DNA of 64,000 bases from Flavobacteriales bacterium (GCA_003150615.1 QALN01000007.1:1-64000), one strand, 5' to 3'; shown: positions 26,373-36,278, counted from the first letter of the stretch. Notes: generated from the letters alone by a model not told the origin. Numbers and translations are program-made.

Positions 26373-26430
26373 TAATAAAATGCAGTCCGTACGACTATTT
26401 TCAACCATGCATCACATCCTGCTTCGCTCA

Positions 26431-26462
26431 AAAAAAACGGGGCGTTACCGCCCCGTTTTTAT
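26431..26462 (-). terminator. Terminator of mscS
   Basis: Stem ACGGGGCG/CGCCCCGT with loop TTAC, A-run on one side and T-run on the other, 21 bases past the mscS stop. It may also act on the plus strand. Confidence 0.9.
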
Positions 26463-26482
26463 CATCACCACGGACACATATT

Positions 26483-27394
26483 CTAATTTTTGTCCAGATG
26501 TACGTCCATCTGAGGGAACGGTATATTGAGGCCCTCTTTGGGAAATGTCTTATAAACCTTTTCGTTCATATCGAAGAAAACGCCCCAGTAATCTTCCGAA
26601 GCCACCCATGCCCTGACGGTTATATTAACCGACGAATCGGCCAATGCTCCGAGCGCAATGAAATAAGCGGGATCTTTCATCACACGGTCGTCGGCCTCCA
26701 GCAGGGAAGCGATAGTCGCCTTAGCCTTGTCGTAATCGTCACCGTAAGCTATGCCGAAAGTCCAGTCGACCCGGCGGATATTTTCCTTGGAATAGTTGTT
26801 GATTATACCGGTGGACATACCGCCGTTCGGCAATATTATATTCTTATTGTCGGGAGTGGCCAGAACGGTAGAAAAAAGCGTTATCGCTTTTACAGTACCT
26901 GTCTGCCCCTGTGCTTCGATAAAATCCCCCACGCGGTAAGGCTTGAGCAAAAGTACGAGCACCCCGCCTGCGAAATTCTGCAAAGTGCCGCTGAGCGCCA
27001 TACCTACGGCAAGTCCCGCTGACGCGAATATGGCAATAAACGAAGTAGTGTCTATGCCAAGGAAGCTTATCACGATGATAATAAGTATAAAAGTCATCGA
27101 GATATTGACCAACGAGAGCAGGAACGTCGCCAATGACGCTTCCACATCCCGCTTTATGAATATCTTGTGTATGACCGTAGTGAGTCTGCGCACTATCCAG
27201 CGGCCTACGTAGAATATCACGCAAGCTATGGCAATACGCACTATCGCATCGAGCGTACCGCGTATGGCCATATCGATTATCTGTTCGCCAGTCATACCTT
27301 TTATCGTCTGCAAAAATTCCCTGAAAGCGGATTTATGCAACGTATCGGCCACTTCGGGAGTGGCCTGCATGATGATGTTTAAAAAGAAGTTCAT
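26483..27394 (-). CDS. mscS: Small-conductance mechanosensitive channel (MscS family)
   Basis: A 303-residue MscS-type channel that opens under membrane tension to release solutes in osmotic downshock. Three membrane helices lie at about residues 50-72, 88-112 and 118-150; the pore-lining TM3 has the Ala/Gly pattern FASAGLAVGMALSGTLQNFAGG. The cytosolic beta domain follows (YRVGDFIEAQGQTGTVKAI), then the vestibule with RVDWTFGIAYGDD. The length is close to E. coli MscS. It follows the LtaS-family gene by 52 bases on the same strand. An internal start at MQATPEV (residue 9) is possible. Confidence 0.92.
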   Translation of the reverse strand: MNFFLNIIMQATPEVADTLHKSAFREFLQTIKGMTGEQIIDMAIRGTLDAIVRIAIACVIFYVGRWIVRRLTTVIHKIFIKRDVEASLATFLLSLVNISMTFILIIIVISFLGIDTTSFIAIFASAGLAVGMALSGTLQNFAGGVLVLLLKPYRVGDFIEAQGQTGTVKAITLFSTVLATPDNKNIILPNGGMSTGIINNYSKENIRRVDWTFGIAYGDDYDKAKATIASLLEADDRVMKDPAYFIALGALADSSVNITVRAWVASEDYWGVFFDMNEKVYKTFPKEGLNIPFPQMDVHLDKN

Positions 27395-27446
27395 ATTGTC
27401 CGTATTTTTAAAGATTTATTACCACGAATAATACAGGAACATACCG

Positions 27447-29483
27447 TTACTGTTTCCGGTTATTGAAATACAGGTAGCGCGCACTGTGATAGAACGCCAT
27501 TGCGAGCGAATCCATGCGCTGCGCCTGAGCGGAACCCGTATCCATAGGCCTTATTTCCCCGCCGGGAACATACGTGAAAAATGCCGTATTACCGCTACCG
27601 TCTACAGCCCTGCGGTAAACGGCACCGTCGGAAACGACCGTAAGCCCGTCGCCTCCCATATAAGGCTGGCACACGAAAGCATAGGAATCCTTATAATTCA
27701 GCGTATCGCTCATGTCGCGCCCCAAGGTATGATTCACATAAGGCAATCCCGCTACGGAAAAAGCCGTCGGGAAAATGTCCATAAGAGTAACCGGAACGTC
27801 CACTTCGCGCGGGGAGACAAAAGACGGTGCGTAAATGAACACCGGCACGTGGTAAAGGGCAAGTTCCGCTTCATATTCAGGACGGCTCATGTGCGTAAAC
27901 GGTTCCATGCTCATGTTGTGGTCGCCGAAAAACACGAATACGGTATTTTCGGCCCAGCCTTGTTCTTCCGCCCGTTTTATAAACCGCGATATATTGAAAT
28001 CCAGGTATCGCAATGCATTGAATTGAGCCGGTTCGAGAAATCCCGCTTTTTTCAGCACGTTCATGTCTATTTCGTCTTCACGTAAAGGCCGGAAACCGTC
28101 CCTTTCGTCCGGCACTGTGTACGGCCTGTGGTTTGAAGATGTCTGCACATAAGCTATAAACGGCTCGCCCGCACGGTTGAGACTGTCGAAAATACCCGCA
28201 GCCTGGCTGAATAGGTCGTAATCGTCGATCCCCCACACATCCACACGGTTTTCAGTGTCGTAAGAGCCCTCTTCGTATATTTTTATATCATCTACATTGT
28301 TCTGGAAAATAGCCCGTATATTGGCCCAGTTCGCACTTCCGCCCAACATATAAAAACGTTTGTAGCCTTCTGCCTGGTCCATCAGAATACGCTGGTCTAT
28401 CGCGCGCGGTATGCGCGAGGCAGTAGTCCCGAACGTCACGTCAGGTATGCCAGTAGTCGAACCGAATACGGTGAATGCAGTCCCCCAGCGCGGCACGTAG
28501 GCATTGCTGAAGAAAAGGCATTTCTTCAAAAGCGAATCCGTACAAGGGGTAGAGTTCATCGGGTTGCCGAACACGCTCATCGGCGCCGCTCCGAACGACT
28601 CCAGCATAACGAACACAATATTCGGACGGGGTCCCGCCTTACCTTCCGAAACGCGGTCGAAAGGCGCTTCCTCTGTCGTACCCAAATAACGTGTCATCGA
28701 AGGCAAATATCTGGCGAAAGACTCCATATCCACAGAAGTATCGGCCGAGGTAAAACTGGAAAAGAAAAACAGCACCGGATTCAACGACAGCGAATTGACA
28801 TTTTTGTCTTTGGAAAAATACGCCTCGCTCCATCGCAAAGGGTAATGCGTGGCCGAACCGTAAATCCCCCATGCGCACAACAGCACCCATACCACCGCCC
28901 AAACGGCCTTTGTTACCGTTTTTCGTACTGCCGGCCTAAGCCACGCGCACAAACGGTATATCGCCCCGAACAATTTGTAAAACGCATATCCTGCCGCCAC
29001 CAATCCTACAGCTGCCCATACCACGGGGTATGTCTGCCACAACATTCCGAGCGATATGAGCGGATTTTTGGCAAATTCGGCCAGCGACCAGTTGAGCCTT
29101 TCGCCCGTATATGCGAAATTACCGGCATCTGCCATAAGCGCCAGACACAAGAGCGCCGCCGCCGAAGTAAGATAAACGGCACTTATGCGCCTGAAAACAA
29201 CCGATTCGAAAAACCTTCCCCTTGGCACTATCGCAGGCAGAATAGCCACAGGCAACACTGTCATGAGCGCCAGCCTTATGTCGAACCGCAGGGATACCCC
29301 TAACGCATGACGGATTTCCTCCGTCGAGGCCGATGCGAACTGTGCTGAAAAATACCCGTAAAACACGGCTTTGTACACCTGCATCAGCAATAGGAAAACC
29401 ATAAAGCACAATGCGGTGAACACCACATAACGCGGCACGAATGTTTTTGCCGTCATTTTATCATCGTTGTTTCTTACCTCCAT
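27447..29483 (-). CDS. LtaS/MdoB-family phosphoglycerol transferase
   Basis: A 678-residue alkaline-phosphatase-fold membrane enzyme. Five N-terminal membrane helices (about residues 18-200) precede an extracytoplasmic sulfatase domain. Metal and catalytic motifs are RPNIVFVMLESFGA (near 272), the STPCTDSL segment with the probable threonine nucleophile, SSNHRPYTVPD (near 445) and FVFFGDHNMSM (near 510). In Gram-negatives this family moves phosphoglycerol from phosphatidylglycerol to glycans and releases diacylglycerol. The lipid kinase just upstream would recycle that diacylglycerol. The frame opens with GTG at 29525; I use the ATG at 29483 (MEVRNNDD), 41 bases after the kinase stop. Confidence 0.85.
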   Translation of the reverse strand: MEVRNNDDKMTAKTFVPRYVVFTALCFMVFLLLMQVYKAVFYGYFSAQFASASTEEIRHALGVSLRFDIRLALMTVLPVAILPAIVPRGRFFESVVFRRISAVYLTSAAALLCLALMADAGNFAYTGERLNWSLAEFAKNPLISLGMLWQTYPVVWAAVGLVAAGYAFYKLFGAIYRLCAWLRPAVRKTVTKAVWAVVWVLLCAWGIYGSATHYPLRWSEAYFSKDKNVNSLSLNPVLFFFSSFTSADTSVDMESFARYLPSMTRYLGTTEEAPFDRVSEGKAGPRPNIVFVMLESFGAAPMSVFGNPMNSTPCTDSLLKKCLFFSNAYVPRWGTAFTVFGSTTGIPDVTFGTTASRIPRAIDQRILMDQAEGYKRFYMLGGSANWANIRAIFQNNVDDIKIYEEGSYDTENRVDVWGIDDYDLFSQAAGIFDSLNRAGEPFIAYVQTSSNHRPYTVPDERDGFRPLREDEIDMNVLKKAGFLEPAQFNALRYLDFNISRFIKRAEEQGWAENTVFVFFGDHNMSMEPFTHMSRPEYEAELALYHVPVFIYAPSFVSPREVDVPVTLMDIFPTAFSVAGLPYVNHTLGRDMSDTLNYKDSYAFVCQPYMGGDGLTVVSDGAVYRRAVDGSGNTAFFTYVPGGEIRPMDTGSAQAQRMDSLAMAFYHSARYLYFNNRKQ

Positions 29484-29524
29484 AACCGCCTCGATATTTT
29501 TTATTCTCAATACACTTAACCACA

Positions 29525-30412
29525 CTAAAAAGCCCTCTTCTTAGGCGAGAGTATTTTTAGACTGGACGGCCTTATTTCGACTTCCAGACTATCCTGAGGC
29601 GGCATCGGTTCTCCGTCTATATGATACGATATGCCCGGTTTTTCTATCCTCACACGGGAAGCGTTTATCGTTTCGCAATTAGGTATGGTGTTTATATTTC
29701 CCGATATCAGGCCGTACACGCACGGCATGACGCTTATCTGGTCTATGTCCGATATTATCACCAGCTTCATACTGCCCGATGTCATCGAAGCGTCAGGAGC
29801 TATCTTGAAATCATTCCCCCACTGCGACGAATTGGCGAACGCCACCGTAAACGGAGTGCGGTTTATCGTCTGCCCGTCTATGTCCAAATGGATACGCGAA
29901 GGCGTGTACTTGAAAAATTCCGTTATAGCCACCGTGGAATACGATATCAGCCCCCTTTTTTTCTTCATCGAAAAACTCTGGGCCACCGCAGCCTCGAACC
30001 CCGTACCCGCCACGCCAAGGCAGAAACTGCCGTTGACCCTGAGCGTATCTATGTCGTACACCTTGGAAAGCAATATCTGTCTGAGGGCTTTTTTTATATC
30101 CATCGACATCCCTATATGACGCGCTACGCCGTTGCCGGAGCCGGCAGGCACTATCCCAAGCGCAGTATCCGTCCCCGACAGCACGCTGCCCACCGTATTG
30201 GCCGTTCCGTCGCCGCCTATCACCACCACCGCATAATACCCTTTGGCAGCGGCAGCAGCGGTAAGTTCCTGTGAATGCTCCACGCTTTGTACCACTTCGG
30301 TATCTATCCGGCAAAGCGAAGTCGAACGCGAAAGGGCATCGGCCGCCGAAACGAGCTCCGAAAGCTGGTGCGTACCCGAATTGGGATTTATAAGGATAAG
30401 TATCTCTGTCAT
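29525..30412 (-). CDS. YegS/DgkB-type diacylglycerol (lipid) kinase
   Basis: A 295-residue soluble lipid kinase with a DAGK catalytic domain: NPNSGTHQ near residue 9, VIGGDGTANTVG near 63, and GIVPAGSGNGVARHIGM near 85, followed by the C-terminal beta sandwich with YHIDGEPM near 265. It phosphorylates diacylglycerol or a related lipid at the inner face of the membrane. It lies directly upstream of the LtaS-family transferase, whose reaction makes diacylglycerol, so a recycling role fits. The L-cysteine desulfidase gene ends 39 bases upstream on the same strand. Confidence 0.88.
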   Translation of the reverse strand: MTEILILINPNSGTHQLSELVSAADALSRSTSLCRIDTEVVQSVEHSQELTAAAAAKGYYAVVVIGGDGTANTVGSVLSGTDTALGIVPAGSGNGVARHIGMSMDIKKALRQILLSKVYDIDTLRVNGSFCLGVAGTGFEAAVAQSFSMKKKRGLISYSTVAITEFFKYTPSRIHLDIDGQTINRTPFTVAFANSSQWGNDFKIAPDASMTSGSMKLVIISDIDQISVMPCVYGLISGNINTIPNCETINASRVRIEKPGISYHIDGEPMPPQDSLEVEIRPSSLKILSPKKRAF

Positions 30413-30451
30413 AGTTTGCGGTTCAAATTTAAAACGGGCTGTTCTCCCTGT

Positions 30452-31729
30452 TTATTTGCAGGTCATTATTTCTATTATTTCATGGTCCGTATAGTCCATT
30501 GCCGACACAGCGATACGCGAGAGATTGTCTATCGAATGTTCGACATCGCTGTCTATTATCCCGTCGCAACGGGCCGCAATATCGTTATCGACAGCGATAT
30601 ACACAGCCTCGTAAGCCGCTGCAATACCCACGGAAGCCTTCATCGAACACGAAGCCTTGGCCCCGTCGCAGAACAAGCCGGATATATTGGCGATTATCAG
30701 CTGTATCACATTTTCTATCTGGGACAGAGTCGCGCCTTTGAGGAAAGCTATACCGCACGCCGCACCTATCGAAGCGGGGACTATACCGCAAAGAGCCGAC
30801 AACGGACCTATACGTTTCTTTATGTGTATTGGCACAAGATTGGCAAAAACCAATGCGCGCAGCATCTGTTCATTGGTAGCCTGCATTGAAAGCGCCAGAT
30901 CTATCACAGGTATGTAAATGGTTATGCCCTGGTTGCCGCTCCCGCTGTTTGTCATAACGGGAAGTATTGAACCAGACATACGCGCGTCTATTCCGGCAGC
31001 CACTTTCGACATCGAAGAGCGCATCAGGTCGGAATCCGTACGTGATTTTGCCGAAAGCATCTTGCCCAGACAATAACCGTAGCGCTTTTTAAGCCCTGCG
31101 TCGGCTATACGCCAGTTGGCTTCGGCTCCGCGCGCTATATCGTCCAGTCTTTCCACATCCACGCTGCACGCAAAATCATACAGACGGGCTACCGACAGCC
31201 CTTCTATACGCCCGTTGTCCGCCATGGAATATGATTTTTCCTTCTCCTCGGCCTTATACACCTGTTCACCGTCCAAAGTGGCGCGCGTGATATTGGTGTG
31301 AGTCTTTTCCACCGTAGCAGTAGCCGTATGCCCTCCGGCCGAAACCTCGGCTTCTATGTACAATTTGTCCACATTTTCGGCAATGCTGACATCCACGCCT
31401 CCCGAAGACACAAACTCCACAGCAGAGGCTGCAACAGTGTCGCAGACACCTTCGAGCACTTCCAGCGCTTTGTCCGACGAACCGGTAACGGCGCCAAGTG
31501 CTGCCGCTACTTTTATCCCGCACTTGTCTGTACCGGGGATGCCCACCCCCATGCCGTTCTTGTATATGTTACCACTGACCTTCAAGCTTATACGCTCCGG
31601 CCGAGCACCGAGCACCTCTCTGGCTTTGACAACGGCCAGCGCCGCCGCTATCGGCTCAGTACATCCCAACGCCATGCCCGTATCGGCGCGCAATATTTCC
31701 AGTATCGTTTCGTCTGATATGGTATGCAT
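30452..31729 (-). CDS. cyuA: L-cysteine desulfidase / UPF0597 serine dehydratase-like
   Basis: A 425-residue member of the UPF0597 family (CyuA/YhaM), Fe-S enzymes that split L-cysteine to pyruvate, ammonia and sulfide. Conserved cysteine motifs are MALGCTEP (near residue 22), LCGIVPASIGAACGIA (near 315) and GLFCDGAKASCSMK (near 350), which should hold the 4Fe-4S cluster. MTNSGSGNQG (near 258) is another signature. No CyuP transporter or CyuR regulator is adjacent. It heads a possible four-gene run with the lipid kinase, LtaS-like and MscS genes, though its relation to them is not evident. Confidence 0.85.
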   Translation of the reverse strand: MHTISDETILEILRADTGMALGCTEPIAAALAVVKAREVLGARPERISLKVSGNIYKNGMGVGIPGTDKCGIKVAAALGAVTGSSDKALEVLEGVCDTVAASAVEFVSSGGVDVSIAENVDKLYIEAEVSAGGHTATATVEKTHTNITRATLDGEQVYKAEEKEKSYSMADNGRIEGLSVARLYDFACSVDVERLDDIARGAEANWRIADAGLKKRYGYCLGKMLSAKSRTDSDLMRSSMSKVAAGIDARMSGSILPVMTNSGSGNQGITIYIPVIDLALSMQATNEQMLRALVFANLVPIHIKKRIGPLSALCGIVPASIGAACGIAFLKGATLSQIENVIQLIIANISGLFCDGAKASCSMKASVGIAAAYEAVYIAVDNDIAARCDGIIDSDVEHSIDNLSRIAVSAMDYTDHEIIEIMTCK

Positions 31730-31805
31730 AGATATTTAGTGTTTTGGAGTTACAAAGGTATGCAAAATAGTCTTTAGGCGGAAGGCCGATAATGCCCGGC
31801 AAAAC

Positions 31806-31836
31806 AAAAAAAGAGCGCCGCAAGACGCTCTTTTTG
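31806..31836 (-). terminator. Hairpin with A/T runs between cyuA and the DUF4270 gene
   Basis: Stem AAAAAGAGCG/CGCTCTTTTT with an 8-base loop. It lies before the cyuA start and 45 bases past the stop of the DUF4270 gene on the minus strand, so it ends the glycogen synthase-DUF4270 transcript. Confidence 0.88.
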
Positions 31837-31880
31837 TTCTTAATCCGACCCGTGCGCAAACTTTTATTTACGCAGCCAGG

Positions 31881-33623
31881 TTATTCCCCTTCGTTCTTTT
31901 CAGTGTACTTGACGACCAGTTTCAGATCTTCGCCGTTAAGCACGGACATGAACGGTGCATTCTGAGTCACGCCGAACGGAAGACGGAGACCCAGCTTGAC
32001 GTTCTTTGCATCTCCGTACACCATATCTATAAGGGTCCGCGTAACCCTCATCCTATACTTTCCGGGATAAGAAAATTTCGCCGAAGCCGAATTTTCGTTT
32101 ATTATCCCGTTCAGGCCATAATTGTACCTTGGAGTATATTGCCATGTATCCGAAGCCTCGTTGTACGTAAAGGTAGCCTGGTCGGGGATGTAGAAGTCCA
32201 CCTTTTCCAAAGGATACCCCAACGAGGAATTATAATACACGAACTGGTCGCCGTACGGATACTTGTACATCCACAATTCCACCACGGGGAAATTGCGTGC
32301 GCTTTCATTGTATCCCTTGTTGGTAAATTCTATATAGGCATCGTTTATTATCCAGCCCTTGTCGCGTATATAATTGATATTTTCTTCGCTTATGACATCC
32401 ACTACCACCTCGGTACCGCCGTAAGGAATGATGTAAAGGCTCTTCTCGCCCCTTACCGTATCCGGATTTTCCATCATCGCCTCCAGACGCGGGGAAAAAG
32501 TAGTCTGTATGGAATTTGCCGAAAACGGCATGTTGGACAGGCTGTTCAGGAAATTGAACGACACGGTACCTCCGCTTATATTCGACGAATGGTAGTAAAT
32601 GGTGATATTGCTTCCGCGTCCGTTCGATCCGGAGGCCTCCTGAAACAGGTCGAGCATCAGAAGAGGGGACTTAAACCCTTTTTTCACCCTGAAATACAAC
32701 CCGTTGAAATAATCATTGAAAGCATCCTGAGTTATTATGTATCCCTTGAAATGGTCGATTACATTCTGCCAGTAATCCTTGTCCATTTTGAACTGCAGAC
32801 GGGGGTATATCGAGTCAGCATATATGTACGTGGTATCTATCACCTTTCCATCGTCGTCATACGTATATGTCGTATCGGTAATGTCGGTAGTCGATTTTAT
32901 AGTGTCGAAAACCGGCTGGAAAAGTTCCTCGTGTATCATTTCGGCCGTAGCCCATTTCTTGGTAAGCGGGATATGGTTTTCTTTCTGTATGCTCGTACCT
33001 GATATCGTGGAATACTGGTCCGGGAATTTTTCACCCAACCTGTAAATCTCCAGAGCTATGTTGTTTGAAAGGTAATTTCCGTATATCACATACGTGAACG
33101 GATCGAACACCCCGGTATATGTCTGCGAATTGGTCTCGAATCCCACATACCCTTCTGTCGATGAAGCAGAAAGTTCAGCAACCGGAGTATAAGCTATCGT
33201 AAACAACACGGAGTCAACCACCATATCGCCGAATACCGGAATATTGTTGGAAATATTAAGTCTGGTTGCGAAACCGGCCTCTATATCATACAGATCGGGA
33301 ACCGAATAGTTCCCCACGATATTGAAGAAATACTGTCTTATACCGGAGCCTGCGCTCTGCGGGTTGAATATCTTTCCCAGATATGCGCGCCCGGAAAGGG
33401 TATCCCGTGTAAAATCCCGCACGGTCCACGCTTTCACAGGGAAAGTCGTTTCGCCTGTACCTACCTTGTCGCCGTCCACAATGTCCGTACCCATACGGAA
33501 TTCCTTGTCGTTGCAGGAATACAGGGAAAAGGACAAAATCAAGGCCGATATTGCGCAAACAGCCCCTTTTACAACTTTCCGAAAGCTATCGGATGTCATG
33601 CTTCCACACATTTTGTTTATCAT
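31881..33623 (-). CDS. DUF4270 lipoprotein
   Basis: A 580-residue lipoprotein of the Bacteroidota DUF4270 family. The signal peptide ends in a lipobox (SLYSC, lipidated Cys near residue 37), followed by NDKEFRMGTDIVD. The body is rich in beta strands, aromatic residues and acidic turns, without recognisable catalytic motifs. DUF4270 is regularly found just downstream of the short glycogen synthase, as here (6-base gap), but its function is not known to me. Internal methionines at residues 5 and 9 could also be starts; the signal peptide is intact with any of them. Confidence 0.85.
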   Translation of the reverse strand: MINKMCGSMTSDSFRKVVKGAVCAISALILSFSLYSCNDKEFRMGTDIVDGDKVGTGETTFPVKAWTVRDFTRDTLSGRAYLGKIFNPQSAGSGIRQYFFNIVGNYSVPDLYDIEAGFATRLNISNNIPVFGDMVVDSVLFTIAYTPVAELSASSTEGYVGFETNSQTYTGVFDPFTYVIYGNYLSNNIALEIYRLGEKFPDQYSTISGTSIQKENHIPLTKKWATAEMIHEELFQPVFDTIKSTTDITDTTYTYDDDGKVIDTTYIYADSIYPRLQFKMDKDYWQNVIDHFKGYIITQDAFNDYFNGLYFRVKKGFKSPLLMLDLFQEASGSNGRGSNITIYYHSSNISGGTVSFNFLNSLSNMPFSANSIQTTFSPRLEAMMENPDTVRGEKSLYIIPYGGTEVVVDVISEENINYIRDKGWIINDAYIEFTNKGYNESARNFPVVELWMYKYPYGDQFVYYNSSLGYPLEKVDFYIPDQATFTYNEASDTWQYTPRYNYGLNGIINENSASAKFSYPGKYRMRVTRTLIDMVYGDAKNVKLGLRLPFGVTQNAPFMSVLNGEDLKLVVKYTEKNEGE

Positions 33624-33629
33624 CGTATG

Positions 33630-34445
33630 TTATTCGATATCCTGGTCTAATATTTTACGGTACAGATCCGCATACATGCAGCAAACATCCCCGTCGGAAG
33701 ACGCAGGATGATTAAAGCATGGCAATTTACGATTTTTTGCCGTTTCGACAGCCTCCTTCGAGCCTTCTTCGTCTTCCACGATAAGGGCGTCGGAGTATTT
33801 AAGACAAGTTTTTGTTAAATTGGCATGGGTGGGGTTTTCCAAAAGAGGCTCTTCTATACCGTCGAAAGCCAGTTTTTCAACCATCGACCCATTTAGCGCC
33901 CCGTCGAAAGACCCGCCGAAAGCCGATACCACGACCTTTGCATCGGCAAAGGCAGGATCGGTCTTGTACATAGTCTTGACATACACGGGAAGCATATAGC
34001 TCATCCATCCGTTCACGTGAACTATATCGGGGCTCCAGTTGAGTTTTTTCACCGTTTCCAGCACGCCTTTGGCGAAGAATATCATCCGTTCGTCGTTATC
34101 GGGATAAAGCTCGCCGGAAGGGGCATATTCACGTTCCTTGTTTTTGAAATATTCTTCGTTGTCGATAAAATATACCTGAAGGCGTTCTTTGGGTACCGAC
34201 GCCACCTTGATTATCAGCGGCTGGTCTATATCGTTCACCACAAGGTTCATACCGGACAGACGTATCACCTCGTGCAACTGATGGCGGCGTTCGTTGATAT
34301 TCCCGAAACGGGGCATGAATATGCGCACTTCGCAACCCTGCTCCTGCATGTATTTGGGAATTTCCAACGATGTTTCCGATATGTGTGTCGAAGGCAAGTA
34401 GGGTGTAAGCTCCGAGGAAACGTACAAAATCCTCTTGTTTTTCAT
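33630..34445 (-). CDS. glgA: Half-length glycogen/starch synthase (GT5)
   Basis: This protein has only the N-terminal Rossmann half of a GT5 starch/glycogen synthase (271 of about 480 residues). Family features are ILYVSSELTPYLPSTHIS at the start, where a KVGGL-like donor site would be, GCEVRIFMPRFG near residue 37, and DIVHVNGWMSYMLPV near 138. No second half lies nearby. Such short forms are the rule in Bacteroidales, so this is not a local truncation; whether they make glucan is uncertain. DUF4270 follows after 6 bases. Confidence 0.85.
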   Translation of the reverse strand: MKNKRILYVSSELTPYLPSTHISETSLEIPKYMQEQGCEVRIFMPRFGNINERRHQLHEVIRLSGMNLVVNDIDQPLIIKVASVPKERLQVYFIDNEEYFKNKEREYAPSGELYPDNDERMIFFAKGVLETVKKLNWSPDIVHVNGWMSYMLPVYVKTMYKTDPAFADAKVVVSAFGGSFDGALNGSMVEKLAFDGIEEPLLENPTHANLTKTCLKYSDALIVEDEEGSKEAVETAKNRKLPCFNHPASSDGDVCCMYADLYRKILDQDIE

Positions 34446-34548
34446 TATATTATTTTTAATAAAAATTTAACCCTGAAAATGTTTCCCGACTGTCGTATTG
34501 GGCACGTTTTCCAGGGGATTTAAAAACGGGAAACAAAGCGTGCAACTG

Positions 34549-34556
34549 CAAAATTA
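34549..34556 (-). promoter_or_regulatory. -7 box of the glgA-DUF4270 promoter
   Basis: Minus-strand TAATTTTG followed by C, 104 bases before the glgA start. A weak TTTA lies at roughly the -33 position. Confidence 0.55.
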
Positions 34557-34616
34557 CGAAATTTATGCGGTTTAAAGGCGTTTTCACACCGCCTTTTATG
34601 CGTTTTTTTATGTTTT

Positions 34617-35822
34617 TTAAGCTATTACGCCGCTGAAAACCAATTCGTCGCCGATATACGCCGCAGCGAACTGCCCCGGAGTCACCGCGCTCTGCGGACG
34701 TTCGAACTCCACATACACCCCTGACGGGAACAAATGCAACACGGCTTTTTCCAACGGCTGACGATAGCGTATCCGCACTTTTACATCGAGCGTCCCGCCT
34801 ACGCCCGGGCACACGTCCCCGCGCACCCAATGCATATCGGAAACAGGCACGAACAACGCACGGCGGTACAACCCCGGATGCGATTTTCCCTGGCCCACAT
34901 ATACGGTATTGGTATCCGTATCGGTTGCTATTATGAAAAGAGGTTCGGGCCGTCCGCCGACATCCAGTCCTTTTCTCTGCCCTACGGTAAAGAAATGCGC
35001 CCCGTGATGCCGCCCGGCGACAATACCGTCCGACGGCTTATAAGAATAAGCGCGGCTCGACACCCGCAGACGCTCTTCGGCCGATGATGCAGATGAGACC
35101 TCAGCCTCGTATTGAGCGTACATAGGATGCGATGCCGGTATTTCGACTATATCGCCATCGCGCGGAGCCAGTTTTTGCTTAAGGAACTCCGGCAGCTTCA
35201 CCTTCCCGACAAAACATATCCCCTGCGAATCTTTCTTTGCCGCCGTAACCAGCCCGGCACGGGCCGCTATTTCCCTCACATCCGGCTTCAGCATATCGCC
35301 GATAGGAAAAATGGCTTTTGACAACTGCTCCTGCGAAAGCTGGCACAGGAAATAGCTCTGGTCTTTGTTCGGGTCCGATCCGGCCAGCAGCTTGTATATC
35401 GTCCGTCCGCCTTTTTCCGTAGTCCCTATACGCGCATAATGACCCGTAGCCACATAATCAGCACCGAGCTCCATAGCCGCTTTGAGGAAAACGTCGAACT
35501 TTATCTCCCGGTTGCACAACACGTCCGGATTGGGCGTACGCCCTTTCTCATACTCCGAAAACATATAATCGACCACCTTCTGCCTGTACACCTCGCTCAG
35601 GTCTATCACCGAAAACGGTATGCCCAAAGCCTGGGCCACCATCATCGCATCGTTGCTGTCTTCCAGCCAGGGACATTCCTTGGACACGGTAACGGACGTA
35701 TCATGCCAGTTCTTCATGAAAAGACCGACAACGTCATACCCCTGTTCCAGCAGCAAATAAGCAGCCACCGACGAGTCCACACCGCCGGAAAGACCGACAA
35801 CCACCCTTTTACCTTTTTCCAT
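34617..35822 (-). CDS. mnmA: tRNA-specific 2-thiouridylase
   Basis: MnmA adds sulfur to U34 of tRNA-Lys, Glu and Gln. The N-type ATP pyrophosphatase P-loop SGGVDSS is at residues 12-18; the catalytic cysteines are C103 ([11 protein letters not shown]) and C203 (SQGICFVG). The 401-residue length is slightly above E. coli's because of inserts near 45 and 235. The frame opens at 35912, but a -7 box covers that start, and [14 protein letters not shown] at 35822 is the family N-terminus. The sulfur donor could be the cysteine desulfurase at 9438. Confidence 0.95.
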   Translation of the reverse strand: MEKGKRVVVGLSGGVDSSVAAYLLLEQGYDVVGLFMKNWHDTSVTVSKECPWLEDSNDAMMVAQALGIPFSVIDLSEVYRQKVVDYMFSEYEKGRTPNPDVLCNREIKFDVFLKAAMELGADYVATGHYARIGTTEKGGRTIYKLLAGSDPNKDQSYFLCQLSQEQLSKAIFPIGDMLKPDVREIAARAGLVTAAKKDSQGICFVGKVKLPEFLKQKLAPRDGDIVEIPASHPMYAQYEAEVSSASSAEERLRVSSRAYSYKPSDGIVAGRHHGAHFFTVGQRKGLDVGGRPEPLFIIATDTDTNTVYVGQGKSHPGLYRRALFVPVSDMHWVRGDVCPGVGGTLDVKVRIRYRQPLEKAVLHLFPSGVYVEFERPQSAVTPGQFAAAYIGDELVFSGVIA

Positions 35823-35909
35823 AATAATCCTCGTTCCCTCACGCGCGGCCCTCACGGCCGTTTTTCCCGCAAACAGCAAAAAAACGCCATTTTGCACCGT
35901 TGAGCTTTG

Positions 35910-35917
35910 CAAAATTA
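35910..35917 (-). promoter_or_regulatory. -7 box of mnmA promoter
   Basis: Minus-strand TAATTTTG followed by C, 88 bases before the chosen start. It overlaps the upstream alternative start at 35912 and so rules it out. Confidence 0.6.
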
Positions 35918-35950
35918 CGCATTTGTTGTCTAAATCACGGAATAAAAACC

Positions 35951-35958
35951 TATCTTTG
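35951..35958 (+). promoter_or_regulatory. -7 box upstream of the 93-aa gene
   Basis: TATCTTTG, 36 bases before the ATG at 35994. A TTTG at 35922-35925 is 25 bases away, longer than the usual 19-21. It is divergent from the mnmA promoter. Confidence 0.6.
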
Positions 35959-35993
35959 TACCAGTTAAAACATTGCGATAAACTTTATAGAAA

Positions 35994-36275
35994 ATGGCAA
36001 GCATAAAGAATTTCAAAAAAGAACTGGTTTACACCTACGGCGCTCTGCTGGACGAATGTTACATCGTGGAAATGGTGTGTCCAAAAGCGGACAGGGAAAA
36101 ACTGCAGGCTCTCTGCCAGGAAATAGAACAGGCATATGACGACATGGCTGACCGCCTCGGCTCGAAAGACAGGGAAAAAGGAACGGCAGCGCACGCCAAA
36201 GAAGTGAGGAAGGAATTCGACGCTTCGGTGGATGCACTGACGGAAAAACTCCGCGCCCTGGTAGAGACGAAATAA
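35994..36275 (+). CDS. Small helical hypothetical protein (93 aa)
   Basis: A cytosolic, charged, almost entirely helical protein with two long heptad-like stretches (about residues 32-55 and 64-90) separated by a turn near GSKDREKG. Two cysteines (22 and 29) sit in the first helix region and one in LCQEI. I do not recognise a family. It has its own promoter box and is followed by a short hairpin (36279-36299), then the WG-repeat gene; the two could share a transcript. Coding potential is supported by composition like that of its neighbours and by the promoter. Confidence 0.7.
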   Translation: MASIKNFKKELVYTYGALLDECYIVEMVCPKADREKLQALCQEIEQAYDDMADRLGSKDREKGTAAHAKEVRKEFDASVDALTEKLRALVETK

Positions 36276-36278
36276 CGG

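Noticed and set aside
33630..34445. Glycogen synthase seemingly truncated by mutation
   Set aside because: The half-length form is usual in Bacteroidales and there is no remnant of the second half nearby, so it is not a local pseudogene.
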